NCBI RefSeq assembly: GCF_026898155.1
Contig: NZ_CP114029.1
Location: 4,816,001 to 4,880,000 of the forward strand
From: Jiella pelagia
Lineage (GTDB): Bacteria; Pseudomonadota; Alphaproteobacteria; Rhizobiales; Rhizobiaceae
DNA: 64,000 nucleotides
Direction of reading: 5' to 3'
Below the pieces are notes generated by a model. It saw nothing but the letters and a program-made list of their open reading frames with translations, did no database searches and was not told the origin of the DNA. Position numbers and translations under genes: made by a program. How positions within the stretch are numbered: the first letter of the stretch is position 1; each line of letters opens with the position of its first letter. This document shows, piece after piece, positions 10,704 to 19,455 of the stretch.

Positions 10704-13090
10704 ATGAACAAACCGCTTACGACTGATCTCCTACAAAAAATGAACGCCTATTGGCGTGCAGCCAACTATCTCTCGGTCGGCCAAATCTATCTGTATGATA
10801 ACCCGCTGCTTAGAGTTCCCTTGAAGCTCGAACACGTGAAGCCGCGTCTGCTCGGCCACTGGGGCACAACTCCAGGGTTGAACTTCATCTATGTGCATTT
10901 GAACCGAGTCATCGACGAGCGTGACTTGAACATGATGTACGTCACCGGCCCCGGGCACGGCGGCCCGGGTCTCGTGGCCAACACTTATCTCGAAGGAAGC
11001 TATAGCGAGGCTCTACCCGGACATCTCGCAGGACGAACTGGGAATGAAAAAGCTGTTCAAGCAATTTTCCTTTCCCGGCGGTATTCCGAGTCACGTCGCT
11101 GCGGAAACGCCGGGCTCCATCAACGAAGGCGGTGAACTCGGCTATTGCCTGTCACACGCCTACGGTGCGGCCTTCGACAATCCCAACCTTCTCGTCGCTT
11201 GCGTGGTGGGCGATGGTGAGGCGGAAACTGCCGCTCTCGCCACCAGCTGGCACTCGAACAAGTTTCTCAATCCGATACGCGACGGTGCGGTCCTGCCGAT
11301 CCTGCATCTGAACGGCTACAAGATTGCAGGCCCCACCGTCCTTGCCCGCATTCCCCGTGACGAACTCGAGTCGCTGTTCCGCGGATACGGCTTCACGCCG
11401 CACTTTGTCGAGGGCGATGACCCGATGGAGATGCATCAGCTCATGGCTACGACGCTCGACACCGTGATCGAGAGCATTCAGCACATCCAGCACGATGCCC
11501 GCGCCAATGGATTCAAGAGGCGTCCGCTCTGGCCCATGATCATCCTGCGCTCGCCGAAGGGCTGGACGGGCCCGAAGGAGGTCGATGGCAAACAGACCGA
11601 GGGTACATATCGCTCGCACCAGGTGCCGATGGGCGACATGAGCCACCCTGGACACGTGCGTATTCTGGAAGACTGGCTGGAGAGTTATCGCCCGCGTGAA
11701 CTGTTCGACGAGATCGGCAGGCTCCGGCCTGAACTCGCTGAACTGGCCCCGAACGGCCTGCGGCGGATGGGCGCCAATCCCCACGCCAACGGCGGCCTGC
11801 TGTTGCGCGACTTGCGCTTGCCGGATTTCCGCGACTACGCGGTTAAGATCCCGAAACCTGGCAGCGTGAGAGCCGAAGCAACGCGAATCCAGGGTGAGAT
11901 GATCCGAGACGTGGTGAAACTGAATCCCGAAACGTTCCGCGTTTTCAGTCCGGACGAAACAGCGTCGAACCGCTGGGGCGCCGTGTTCGAGGTAACGAAC
12001 CGCTGCTCGACCGCGGAAATTGTTCCTGGCGACGACCACGTTGCGCCGGACGGCCGGGTGATGGAGGTCTTGAGCGAGCACCAGTGCGAAGGATGGCTCG
12101 AAGGGTATCTGCTCACGGGCAGACATGGCTTTTTCTCATGCTATGAGGCCTTCATCCATATCATCGACTCGATGTTCAATCAGCATGCCAAATGGCTTGA
12201 CGTGGCGAACCACGTCCCATGGCGACGGCCGATTGCTTCCCTGAACTACCTGCTTTCGTCACATGTGTGGCGGCAGGATCACAACGGCTTCAGCCATCAG
12301 GATCCCGGCTTCATTGACCACGTCATGAGCAAGAAGGCGGAGGTCATCCGCGTCTATCTGCCGCCCGACGCGAATACCCTGCTTTCCGTGACGGACCACT
12401 GCCTACGCAGCCGGAACTACGTCAACGTCATTGTCGCCGGCAAACAGCCTTCGCCGCAGTGGCTCGATATGGACGCAGCGATCAAGCACTGCAACACCGG
12501 ACTGGGTATATGGGAGTGGGCCAGCAGCGACGAAGGCAGCGAGCCTGACGTGGTGATGGCCTGCGCCGGCGATGTGCCAACCATGGAAACGTTGGCAGCC
12601 GTGGACCTGCTGCGGCAGCATTTCCCAGCGCTCAAGATCCGGGTCATCAACGTGGTGGACCTGCTGACGTTGCAGTCAAAAAGCCAGCATCCGCACGGCC
12701 TCAGCGACGCGGATTTCGATACCCTGTTCACCAGGGACAAACCCGTCATCTTTGCCTATCACGGGTATCCCTCGCTGATCCACAAGCTCACCTATCGACG
12801 AACCAACCACCACAATCTGCACGTTCACGGGTTCAAGGAAGAGGGGACAACCACGACACCATTCGACATGGTTGTGCTCAACGAGGCTCGACCGGTTCCA
12901 TTTGGCCAAAGCCGTTATCGACCGATTGCCGGAACTGGGCCCACGCGCTGCCAGCCTCGCGCAGTTCATCGGCAACAAACTCGATGAACATGTGCGCTAC
13001 ATCCGGCAGTACGGTGAGGACATGCCCGAGATTCGCGACTGGGTATGGGGATCGGACCGAGCGGGGGTCGAAAGCTCAGGGCGCGAATGA
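10704..13090 (+). pseudogene. xfp: xylulose-5-phosphate/fructose-6-phosphate phosphoketolase, two frame breaks
   Basis: The full-length family pattern (about 795 codons) is present but spread over three frames. It shows the thiamine-diphosphate and phosphate-binding features GPGHGGPG, FPGGIPSH, GDGEAETAAL, LHLNGYKIAGPT, SHQVPM, and the C-terminal YGEDMPEIRDW. Breaks lie at GAGGCTC 11007-11013 (expected YSELYPDIS) and GAGGCTC 12883-12889 (expected LNELDRFHLA); removing one G from each restores a single frame. The enzyme cleaves ketose phosphates to acetyl phosphate and feeds acetate kinase. GAGGAA at the end of ackA serves as ribosome binding site, and the intergenic gap is 4 bases. Confidence 0.88.
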
Positions 13091-13312
13091 GCGACACGAA
13101 GCCACCGCGCCGTAAGCGGGCTGCGCCTCGAGCGAGCGGCGGGGTCGAACTGGAGCCTCGCCGGTGTCGTGGTCGCATCGGATCCGACGCGAGCCCGAGG
13201 TTGATCGCGGCGGTGATCAAGGCGCTGAAGGTCAGCGCGTGATCGGACCGATCGGAGGAGCCCGGGTGATGGTGGCGATCCGGCCCGTCGACTTCCGCAA
13301 AGGTGCCGAGGA
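13088..13312 (+). pseudogene. IS66-family TnpA C-terminus and TnpB N-terminus remnant
   Basis: SDASPRLIAAVIKALKVSA is the typical end of the IS66 small TnpA. Its stop overlaps a GTG (13239) opening MIGPIGGARVMVAIRPVDFRKGAE, the start of IS66 TnpB (the usual form is RVMVATKPVDFRKG). TnpB is cut after about 24 codons. Within TnpA, GAGCCTC at 13153-13159 shifts the frame and a missing C near 13172 shifts it back, so ELAGVVVRI appears as a scrambled stretch. It is not functional. It abuts the end of the phosphoketolase gene and may have capped that operon. Confidence 0.65.
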
Positions 13313-13581
13313 GGCCGCACTACGCGGCGGTTCTCGACGACGACCCGGTCTCCGACGAGATCCTCTGGGAGATGTGGGTCAACGGCTTCGGCCGAGCAGC
13401 CGATCTGAGGCCGCAGTGCTGGATAGCCATCGAGAAGAGCGGCGAAGAGGACGCCAAGGTCGCGCTCGCCGGACTTCTCCATCTCGTCACCATCGCTCGC
13501 GATCAAGGCGCCATGTCCGAAGACGACATCATGGCCTTCGACGAGACTGGACGGTTGCTCTTCAGCGTGCGGGGATGCTGA
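13303..13581 (+). pseudogene. UPF0149/YecA-like fragment
   Basis: The open frame of 92 codons begins inside the TnpB remnant and reads ILWEMWVNGFGRAADLRPQCW, which resembles the middle of UPF0149 (YecA) family proteins. The N-terminal part and the usual C-terminal SEC-C zinc motif are missing. No ribosome binding site is visible. It looks like a partial gene trapped between IS fragments. Bases 13582-13717 hold nothing I recognise. Confidence 0.35.
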
Positions 13582-13717
13582 GTTCCAGCGCGAAGTGCAA
13601 CACTCCACCGCCTATCTCGCCGGAGTCTTTGAGAGGCTGAGGTCATCCTCCTGCTCGGCCGCGCCATTGAAACCGCCTGATATCCAACAGCTTCGCTGAG
13701 AACAGGAACGAATGCGG

Positions 13718-13900
13718 TCGTGTCCCCAGTGATGGTGTAGGAGGCTGCGGGCGGAGCCGTCGGGGTAGCGCAGCGCGCGGCCGAGTGTAGTGCTGGCGGT
13801 CATCGCCGATCTTCGAGAAGGTTCGGGTTGCACACCTGGAACCTGAAACGGAGACGACGATGACCACCGAGAGAATGGCCCTTATCGAGCTGATTGCGAA
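13718..13900 (+). mobile_element. left-end remnant of an IS256-family element
   Basis: This stretch matches 17034-17215, the left end of the complete element. It includes the terminal GTGTCC, the upstream CGGAGACGACGATGACC start region and the first codons of the transposase (ALIELI). Similarity then stops and IS66 transposase sequence begins shortly after. It carries several substitutions and one lost A relative to the intact copy, so it is an older insertion, not a recent duplicate. Confidence 0.75.
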
Positions 13901-13960
13901 ACTAGCTTCGAAGCTTCACCCCAAACGCGCTGACCGCAAACTCTCAGTCACCGGACCGAG

Positions 13961-14860
13961 CACTTTGTGCAGATCGTCAAGGAATTGCAGCGCCATCGCT
14001 TCGGCCGACGCGCCGAGACGCTGCCCAGGGACCAGCTTCTGCTTGGCCTTGAGGAGGTCGAGCAGGGCGTTGCCGCTGACGAATCAGCCGAAGAGACAGC
14101 AGCCCCGGCAGTGCGGAGGGATTGAGCCGCCAAACGCCGAGCGAATCGGGGCTCGCTGCCTGCCCATCTGCCGCGGATCGAGACCGTCGTCGACATCGAG
14201 GACTGAGCCTACACATGCTGCCGGCATGCCTGCATGTCATTGGCGAGGACGTCGCCGAGCGTCTCGATATCGTTCCCGCCCCGTTCCGCGTGCTGGTCAC
14301 CCACCGCCCTCGCTACGGTTGCCGATCCTGCGAAGGGATCGTGGTGCAGGCGACGGCACCGGCGCGGCTGATCGAGGGTGGCATTCCCACCGAGGCGACG
14401 GTCGCCCAGGTGCTCGTGTCCAAATATGCCGACCATCTGCCGTTCTATCGCCAGACCCAGATCTACGCCCGCCAGGTTGTCCATCTCGACCACTCGACGC
14501 TGGCCGACTGGGTCTGGCGGGCGGGGTTCCTGCTCCGGCCCGTCCATGAAAGGCTGCTCGGCACCTGAAGACGTCGTGCAAGCTGTTTTCCGATGAGACC
14601 GCCGCACCGGTTCTCGATCCTGGCCGAGGACGGACGAAGACTGGCCAGCTCTTCGCCTATGCCCAGGATGATCGTCTCTTTGGCGGCGATGATCCGCCTG
14701 CCGTCGCCTATGTCTACGCGCCCGACCGCAAGGCCGAGCGACCCATCGCCATCTCCAGGGAGGTTGGCGTTCTCCCGGTCGACGGCTATGGCGGATAAAA
14801 AGTGCTGGCCGAGAAAGGAGACGTTCGCCATTCCTTTCTGCCGGGGTCATCACATGGCGC
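13961..14860 (+). pseudogene. IS66-family TnpC transposase remnant
   Basis: Three frames together give an IS66 transposase core: ELQRHRFGRRAE, then the zinc-finger-like region, HVIGEDVAERLDIVP, VTHRPRYGC, KYADHLPFYRQ, HLDHSTLADWV, TSCKLFSDETAAPVLDPGRG, and GQLFAYAQDDR. Internal stops (near 14129, 14205, 14566 and 14797) and at least two frameshifts destroy it; the C-terminal catalytic third is missing after about 14860. With 13088-13312 it probably derives from one IS66 element disrupted by other insertions. Confidence 0.75.
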
Positions 14861-14923
14861 CGTCGGCGCTGTTTGACCATTCCCAATTCGCGGTTGCGCG
14901 AGCGGCCCGGATGCAATTTCAGG

Positions 14924-15601
14924 TCAGGACACCAGCGCCATGAAGCTCTTCCAACGTGCGGTGCTTCGCTTGGACACCCGCATGTACCAAGCACCGAGCA
15001 GGCCGCCGAGGAGTCCGCCGAGCCCATCGACAATGAGGTCCCACATGGTATCCTCCAAAGGCGCCATCAGCGGCGAGCCCTGCGCGCCTTGCCCGAAGAA
15101 TGCGTCCGATGCGAATTCGAGGATTTCCCAGAGCGCACCGGCGCCGAGCGTCAATAGGAAGATGCCCGACAGGTTCAGAAAGAAGCCGGACTGGAGTCTG
15201 CACGTCATCCGGAGCGTGTAGATCGTAAGAAACGACACGACGGCGAGGAGGCCAGAATTGCCGAAGTGAATGAGCTTGTCATAGAATGGTATCGCGTCGT
15301 AGAGGTCAAGCATGCGCCCGAGCGTCATGTCGGTGACTAACCACCACAGGACGAACAGCTCGATCTCGACGGGGATATTCAACTGACTTGTATGGGCGAG
15401 GAGAGGCGGCGCGACAATCAGCATCAGTGCGGCGAGGCACAGGAGCGTGTATAGGAGCGCGCCCTGGTAGAGGTGAACCGTCGCCGTCGCCATGATCAGA
15501 AAGCGCAGCACCCATGCGAGCCGGATCTCCCAGGAGGGAGCAGATTCGGGACCGGAAGTACCGAGATCATCGCGACCGGGCAGTTCATCGGATCCGTTCA
15601 T
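14924..15601 (-). CDS. DUF2238 (YjdF-like) integral membrane protein
   Basis: The protein has about 225 residues and six hydrophobic segments. Motifs fit the DUF2238/YjdF family: DAIPFYDKLIHFGNSGLLA and GALWEILEFASDAFFG followed by DTMWDLIVDGLGG. ATG 15601 directly follows a GTG at 15604, and either could start. It stands alone between IS remnants, convergent with the IS66 fragment. The function of the family is unknown. Confidence 0.7.
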   Translation of the reverse strand: MNGSDELPGRDDLGTSGPESAPSWEIRLAWVLRFLIMATATVHLYQGALLYTLLCLAALMLIVAPPLLAHTSQLNIPVEIELFVLWWLVTDMTLGRMLDLYDAIPFYDKLIHFGNSGLLAVVSFLTIYTLRMTCRLQSGFFLNLSGIFLLTLGAGALWEILEFASDAFFGQGAQGSPLMAPLEDTMWDLIVDGLGGLLGGLLGAWYMRVSKRSTARWKSFMALVS

Positions 15602-15642
15602 CACGCTGCTCTCGTCCGCTGCATGCGATCCAGCGGGCCAGC

Positions 15643-15858
15643 CTAATAGGGTTCAGCGTCCGCAACGAACCGGATATCGCTCAGCATCCCCGAAATGCCG
15701 ATACTGGAGGCAAGGACGTGAGTCCATCGGCCGTCCGCTGCTGAAATCCTGGTGCCGAACCGGCAGCAGGCGCCTACCGCCTCGCCACGATCCCCCCGGG
15801 CAAGGCAGTGATCATCTCCACCCCTGTCGTCAGTCATCAGTCGATCATAGACCGTCAC
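15643..15858 (-). CDS. small hypothetical protein
   Basis: The minus-strand frame of 71 codons starts MTVYDRLMTDDRGGDD and ends SDIRFVADAEPY. The frame stays open upstream and would add ALAGIAV, which looks like the end of a membrane anchor, so the true start may lie further 5'. No family is recognised and no clear ribosome binding site is seen. The remaining 15859-16012 contains nothing I can name. Confidence 0.3.
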   Translation of the reverse strand: MTVYDRLMTDDRGGDDHCLARGDRGEAVGACCRFGTRISAADGRWTHVLASSIGISGMLSDIRFVADAEPY

Positions 15859-16012
15859 TGCGATTCCGGCGAGCGCCGTAGAGATGAATACTCAGCGGAG
15901 CGTATCGAGATAGGGCACCCTCCGCCCCAGGGGGCGCTGAGACACTGAAGGCTTATTGAAGCCGACCGGAGGTGGTGACGGCTGGGAAGCGCGGAGGAGC
16001 CGCGGATGCAAA

Positions 16013-16135
16013 GACCTCGACGAGCAGATAGGGCTGTCGTCGATCACGGCAATAGACCATCGCGTCGACAACGGCGGCGCCAGTATCGTGAACCGCATCG
16101 GCTCATGCGGGAGGTTCAGTAGGAGTTGGAGCGAC
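16013..16135 (+). pseudogene. fragment of a second ackA
   Basis: Bases here match 9709-9830 of acetate kinase: both encode EQIG-SSIT followed by HRV-NGG and then a degenerate continuation of PHRLTQEVLEEL. Many substitutions and a frame change show long decay. No other ackA parts are nearby. It indicates a former second copy of the phosphoketolase module in this region. Confidence 0.65.
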
Positions 16136-16383
16136 CTCGAGCAAACTCGCGGGCTGCCCCTCGGTCCGATTGGCTCCCACGTCTTCGCTCCGTTTCCGCC
16201 GATCCTCGCGCCGTTCCCGTCGCCGCATAGACGGTCTGCGGATCGGAGGCCGGGGCAGGGGGTATAGATGTCGGCGGACAGCGGCCCGAGATGCTAGCTG
16301 CGGTGGGCGTTAAGGTTCTCGTGGCCGCCCTTCGTGCCGATGCCAAGTTTCGGGTGATGAAGTACGCCATTACCACCCAAGAC
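16136..16383. other. no recognisable gene
   Basis: This 248-base stretch contains no frame resembling a known family on either strand and no clear repeat. It separates the ackA fragment from the minus-strand secreted protein. Confidence 0.5.
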
Positions 16384-16752
16384 CTAAGAAACGGGGACAT
16401 TACAGACGGTTCGCCAGAGATCGGTTTTCCAGTTAGACTTTTCGAGAGGCGGCGCGAAAACGCCGATCGCATAGTCGGCCCCTCCGACAGACACCGTTGC
16501 CGGGGGACCGCACCGGACACGAGCTGGGTGGATTGCCGGATCGCGGTAAGAAACCGAGCCGTCGTTCGCCATCGTAGTCAGGCCGATGAGGACGTCAAAA
16601 TCGTAAGCGGCGTCGACTGAGGCCGTCCCTGATCGAAGGATCAGGGTGACGTTGGGAGATCCCGGGAATTCGGCTGTGTGAAATGGGATAGGTTCCGCAG
16701 CACTTGCCATGGTCGTCATCAGCACGGCTGCGATGAGGGACTGCGCATGCAT
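16384..16752 (-). CDS. hypothetical secreted protein
   Basis: This 122-residue protein has a signal peptide (HAQSLIAAVLMTTMASAA) and a mature part rich in beta-type sequence with two Cys (VRCGPP; RTVCNVP) that could form a disulfide. ATG 16752 is chosen because GGAGGATGAC lies just upstream. No family is recognised. It is divergent from the DUF302 gene at 16931, and the 178 bases between them may hold both promoters. Confidence 0.6.
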   Translation of the reverse strand: MHAQSLIAAVLMTTMASAAEPIPFHTAEFPGSPNVTLILRSGTASVDAAYDFDVLIGLTTMANDGSVSYRDPAIHPARVRCGPPATVSVGGADYAIGVFAPPLEKSNWKTDLWRTVCNVPVS

Positions 16753-16930
16753 GTCATCCTCCCAAAGCTTCTTCCAAGGCACGATGGTATCACTGAATGT
16801 CGTGGCCGGTGAGTCCGCTTGGGTATGCTCAAATGGGCATCCGTTCTGGCTGCAGCGTTCTCCTTGGCTGCCAGCGTCGGGGTCAAAACCCAAAGCCTTT
16901 CAGAAAATCGAATACAGTGAAAGACTTACG

Positions 16931-17031
16931 ATGACCTATACGATCAACCGAACGATTCCCGACGCGGATATCGACGCCGCCGAGCGCCGCACCCGCGAGG
17001 CCCTGGCTGAACATGGCTTCGGCGTGCTGAC
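16931..17031 (+). pseudogene. DUF302 protein, N-terminal part (split by IS256-family element)
   Basis: The first 34 codons (TYTINRTIPDADIDAAE ... HGFGVLT) are the start of a DUF302 protein. The continuation EIDVKATMKKKL is at 18439, on the other side of the insertion. Joining 17031 to 18439 gives an uninterrupted 128-residue family member. DUF302 proteins are small, often metal- or stress-associated, and of unknown function. Confidence 0.85.
17023..17031. repeat. target-site duplication of the IS256-family element (left copy)
   Basis: CGTGCTGAC at 17023-17031 is repeated exactly at 18430-18438, on either side of the element. Nine bases agrees with the 8-9 bp duplications known for IS256. An undecayed duplication implies recent insertion. 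Confidence 0.85.
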
Positions 17032-18429
17032 GGCCGTGTCCTTGGTGGTGGTGTAGGAGGCCGCGTGCGGAGCCTTCGGCGTAGCGCAGCGCGCGGCCGA
17101 CGGTAGCGCTGGCGGTCATCGCCGATCTTCGAGAAGGTTCGGGTTGCAACACCTGGAACCTGAAACGGAGACGACGATGACCGACGAGAGAATGGCGCTG
17201 ATCGAGCTGATTGAGAAGCAGGCCGACAGCGACTTCGTCCGCGACATGCTGGCCTTCGCTGCCGATCGCATCATGGAGATGGAAGTGGAAGCGCGCACGG
17301 GCGCCGCGAAGGGAGCGCGTTCGCCGTTGCGCGAGGTTCAGCGGAACGGCTATCGGGATCGCGACTGGGATACCCGCGCCGGAAGGATCGCGCTGGAGAT
17401 CCCGAAGCTGCGCAAGGGGAGCTACTTCCCGAGCTTTCTCGAACCACGCAGGACAGCCGAGAAGGCTTTGGTGGCCGTGATCCAGGAAGCCTATGTCCAA
17501 GGCATCTCGACACGCTCGGTCGACGATCTGGTAAAGGCCATGGGCGCCGGTGGGATGTCGAAGAGCCAAGTCAGTCGCCTCTGCGCCGACATCGACGAAC
17601 GGGTGAACGTCTTCCTCTCGCGGCCGCTGGAAGGCGCCTGGCCCTATCTCTGGCTCGACGCGACCTATGTGAAGGTGCGCGAGGGCGGCAGGATCGTCAG
17701 CCGTGCCGTGATAATCGCCGTGGCGGTCAACAACGACGGCAAGCGCGAGGTCTTGGGCGTCGCGACCGGCCCGTCCGAAGCCGAGACGTTTTGGACCGAG
17801 TTCCTGCGATCTCTGGCCGACCGCGGCCTGCGCGGCGTGAAGCTGGTCATTGCTGACGACCACAAGGGCCTGCGCGCCGCCGCCCGCCGGGTGTTCAACG
17901 CCACCCACCAGCGTTGCCGCATTCACTGGATGAGGAACGCGCTTGCCCATGCGCCGACGAAGCAGCGCATGGCGGTGGCGGCGATGCTGAAGACGATCTT
18001 CGCCCAGGAAACCAAGGCCGACGCCGAGAACCAGTGGGAAGTCGTTGCCGACGCTCTCCGGGAGAAACAGCCCAAGCTCGGAGCCTTGATGGACGCCTCC
18101 CGCGACGACGTGCTGGCCTATATGTCCTTCCCACGCGAGCACTGGGCCCAGATCGCGTCGACGAACCCACTGGAACGGGTGAACCGCGAGGTGAAACGGC
18201 GGTCCGACGTCATCGGAATCTTTCCCAACGACGAGGCCATCGTCCGCCTCGTCGGCGCCCTGATGCTCGAGACGAACGACGAGTGGGCCGTGGCGCGACG
18301 CTACATGAGCCTTGAAACGCTGGCCCGCATCACCGACAATCCTACCATCAGACTGCCCGCCGTGGCAGCCTGATCAGCCTCGGACTTCTCCGAAGGTCGG
18401 CGCTCATACACCATCCCCGGGGACATGAT
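17032..18429 (+). mobile_element. complete IS256-family insertion sequence
   Basis: The element is 1398 bp with imperfect terminal inverted repeats of roughly 24 bp: the left end reads GTGTCCTTGGTGGTGGTGTA, and the reverse complement of the right end reads ATGTCCCCGGGGATGGTGTA. A 9-bp target duplication flanks it, and a single intact transposase fills it. It interrupts a DUF302 gene. Its left end shares sequence with the older fragment at 13718-13900. Confidence 0.88.
17177..18373 (+). CDS. IS256-family (Mutator-like) transposase
   Basis: This intact 398-residue DDE transposase begins MTDERMALIELIEKQ; the longer frame from 17144 lacks a ribosome binding site. Visible acidic residues are WLDATYVKV, IADDHKGL and the Glu in NPLERVNREVKRR. 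The IS256 signature HWMRNAL is also present (CRIHWMRNALAHAP). It should be active and explains the fresh 9-bp duplication. Confidence 0.93.
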   Translation: MTDERMALIELIEKQADSDFVRDMLAFAADRIMEMEVEARTGAAKGARSPLREVQRNGYRDRDWDTRAGRIALEIPKLRKGSYFPSFLEPRRTAEKALVAVIQEAYVQGISTRSVDDLVKAMGAGGMSKSQVSRLCADIDERVNVFLSRPLEGAWPYLWLDATYVKVREGGRIVSRAVIIAVAVNNDGKREVLGVATGPSEAETFWTEFLRSLADRGLRGVKLVIADDHKGLRAAARRVFNATHQRCRIHWMRNALAHAPTKQRMAVAAMLKTIFAQETKADAENQWEVVADALREKQPKLGALMDASRDDVLAYMSFPREHWAQIASTNPLERVNREVKRRSDVIGIFPNDEAIVRLVGALMLETNDEWAVARRYMSLETLARITDNPTIRLPAVAA

Positions 18430-18724
18430 CGTGCTGACCGAGATCGACGTCAAGGCGACTATGAAGAAGAAGCTCGATTTCGAGATGCCGGCCTACCGCA
18501 TCCTCGGTGCCTGCAATCCCAAGATGGCGCATCAGGCGATCGGAATCGAGCCACGCGTTGGCGCGATGCTCCCGTGCAACGTCATCCTGCGCGAAGTGGA
18601 GGGTGGAGTGGAGGTTAGTGCCATTGACCCCGTGATATCGATGCAGGGGATCGAGAACGCTGAACTGACGGCCGTCGCGGCGGAGGTCCGAGATCTCCTC
18701 GCGAAGGCGGTGGACGTGATCTAG
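18430..18724 (+). pseudogene. DUF302 protein, C-terminal part
   Basis: From 18439 the frame encodes EIDVKATMKKKLDF, YRILGACNPKMAHQAI, GAMLPCNVILRE and the end of the DUF302 domain. It can be translated from a GTG/ATG supplied by the IS right end (frame open from 18425), but the first strand of the domain is lost. The stop overlaps the GTG of the next gene by one base, so the element may also be polar on that membrane protein. Confidence 0.85.
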
Positions 18725-19248
18725 TGGGACTCGATAGCCAGAAAACTGCACGGGATGCCTTTTCTGGACACCGCCCGCGCCCTGCTCGTCTTTGGGAAGC
18801 GCCTGAACTGCCCGTCGCCTACTTTTCTTTCGTCCTGCATTTCGTCTGGGAGTTCATTCAGGTTCCGACATATGCCGGCATGGCCGAGATGCCCCACTGG
18901 GAGGCGATCAAGCTCTGTATGTCGGCAACGTTTGGCGATGTCGGGTTCGCGCTGACGGCATTCTGGGCTGCCAGTCTGGCGGCGCGCAGCCGGGAGTGGA
19001 TCCTTCGGCCGACGCGCATTCCGGCCGTGATCTTTGTCGCCGTCGGTATCGTCCTGACCGTAGGGTTCGAATACTATTACACCAACATCAGCCTGCGCTG
19101 GTCCTATTCGGAGCTAATGCCGCTTGTACCGCCCTTGGGCACCGGGCTGAGTCCGCTCCTGCAATGGTTCGTCATTCCGTCGCTCATGATCTGGCTGACC
19201 CGTCGCCATCTTCTGGGAGCCCGAGCCGTAGACGAAGCAGATGCATGA
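18724..19248 (+). CDS. hypothetical membrane protein (WEF...ELMP family)
   Basis: The protein has 174 residues and about four hydrophobic segments. Motifs FVWEFIQVPTYAG and YSELMPLVPPLGTGLSPLLQW recur in the protein at 51852-52352 (LLWEFSHLPLYT; YRELMPIIPVINAGLSPIMQW), so the two form one family. GTG 18724 overlaps the DUF302 stop. I do not recognise a characterised member. Both copies sit among copper genes, which suggests an envelope role in metal handling. Confidence 0.7.
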   Translation: MGLDSQKTARDAFSGHRPRPARLWEAPELPVAYFSFVLHFVWEFIQVPTYAGMAEMPHWEAIKLCMSATFGDVGFALTAFWAASLAARSREWILRPTRIPAVIFVAVGIVLTVGFEYYYTNISLRWSYSELMPLVPPLGTGLSPLLQWFVIPSLMIWLTRRHLLGARAVDEADA

Positions 19249-19455
19249 TGCTTCGCTGGTCCGGCCTCCTGCCTCGTCGCGGCCTGGCCAGCGCGTCAGC
19301 GGGCATCGTCCTTGGTCATCGCACTTTAGGGCGAGACGGTGGCGGAGCCCTTGCCTGAACAGAAGGGCGGTGCTTGGTGCCTCGGCTTGTGAAGGGGAGG
19401 CGCTTCTCTGGTCGGCGATGCGACGAAAGCCGGTGGGAAAGCCGATGACGACCGA

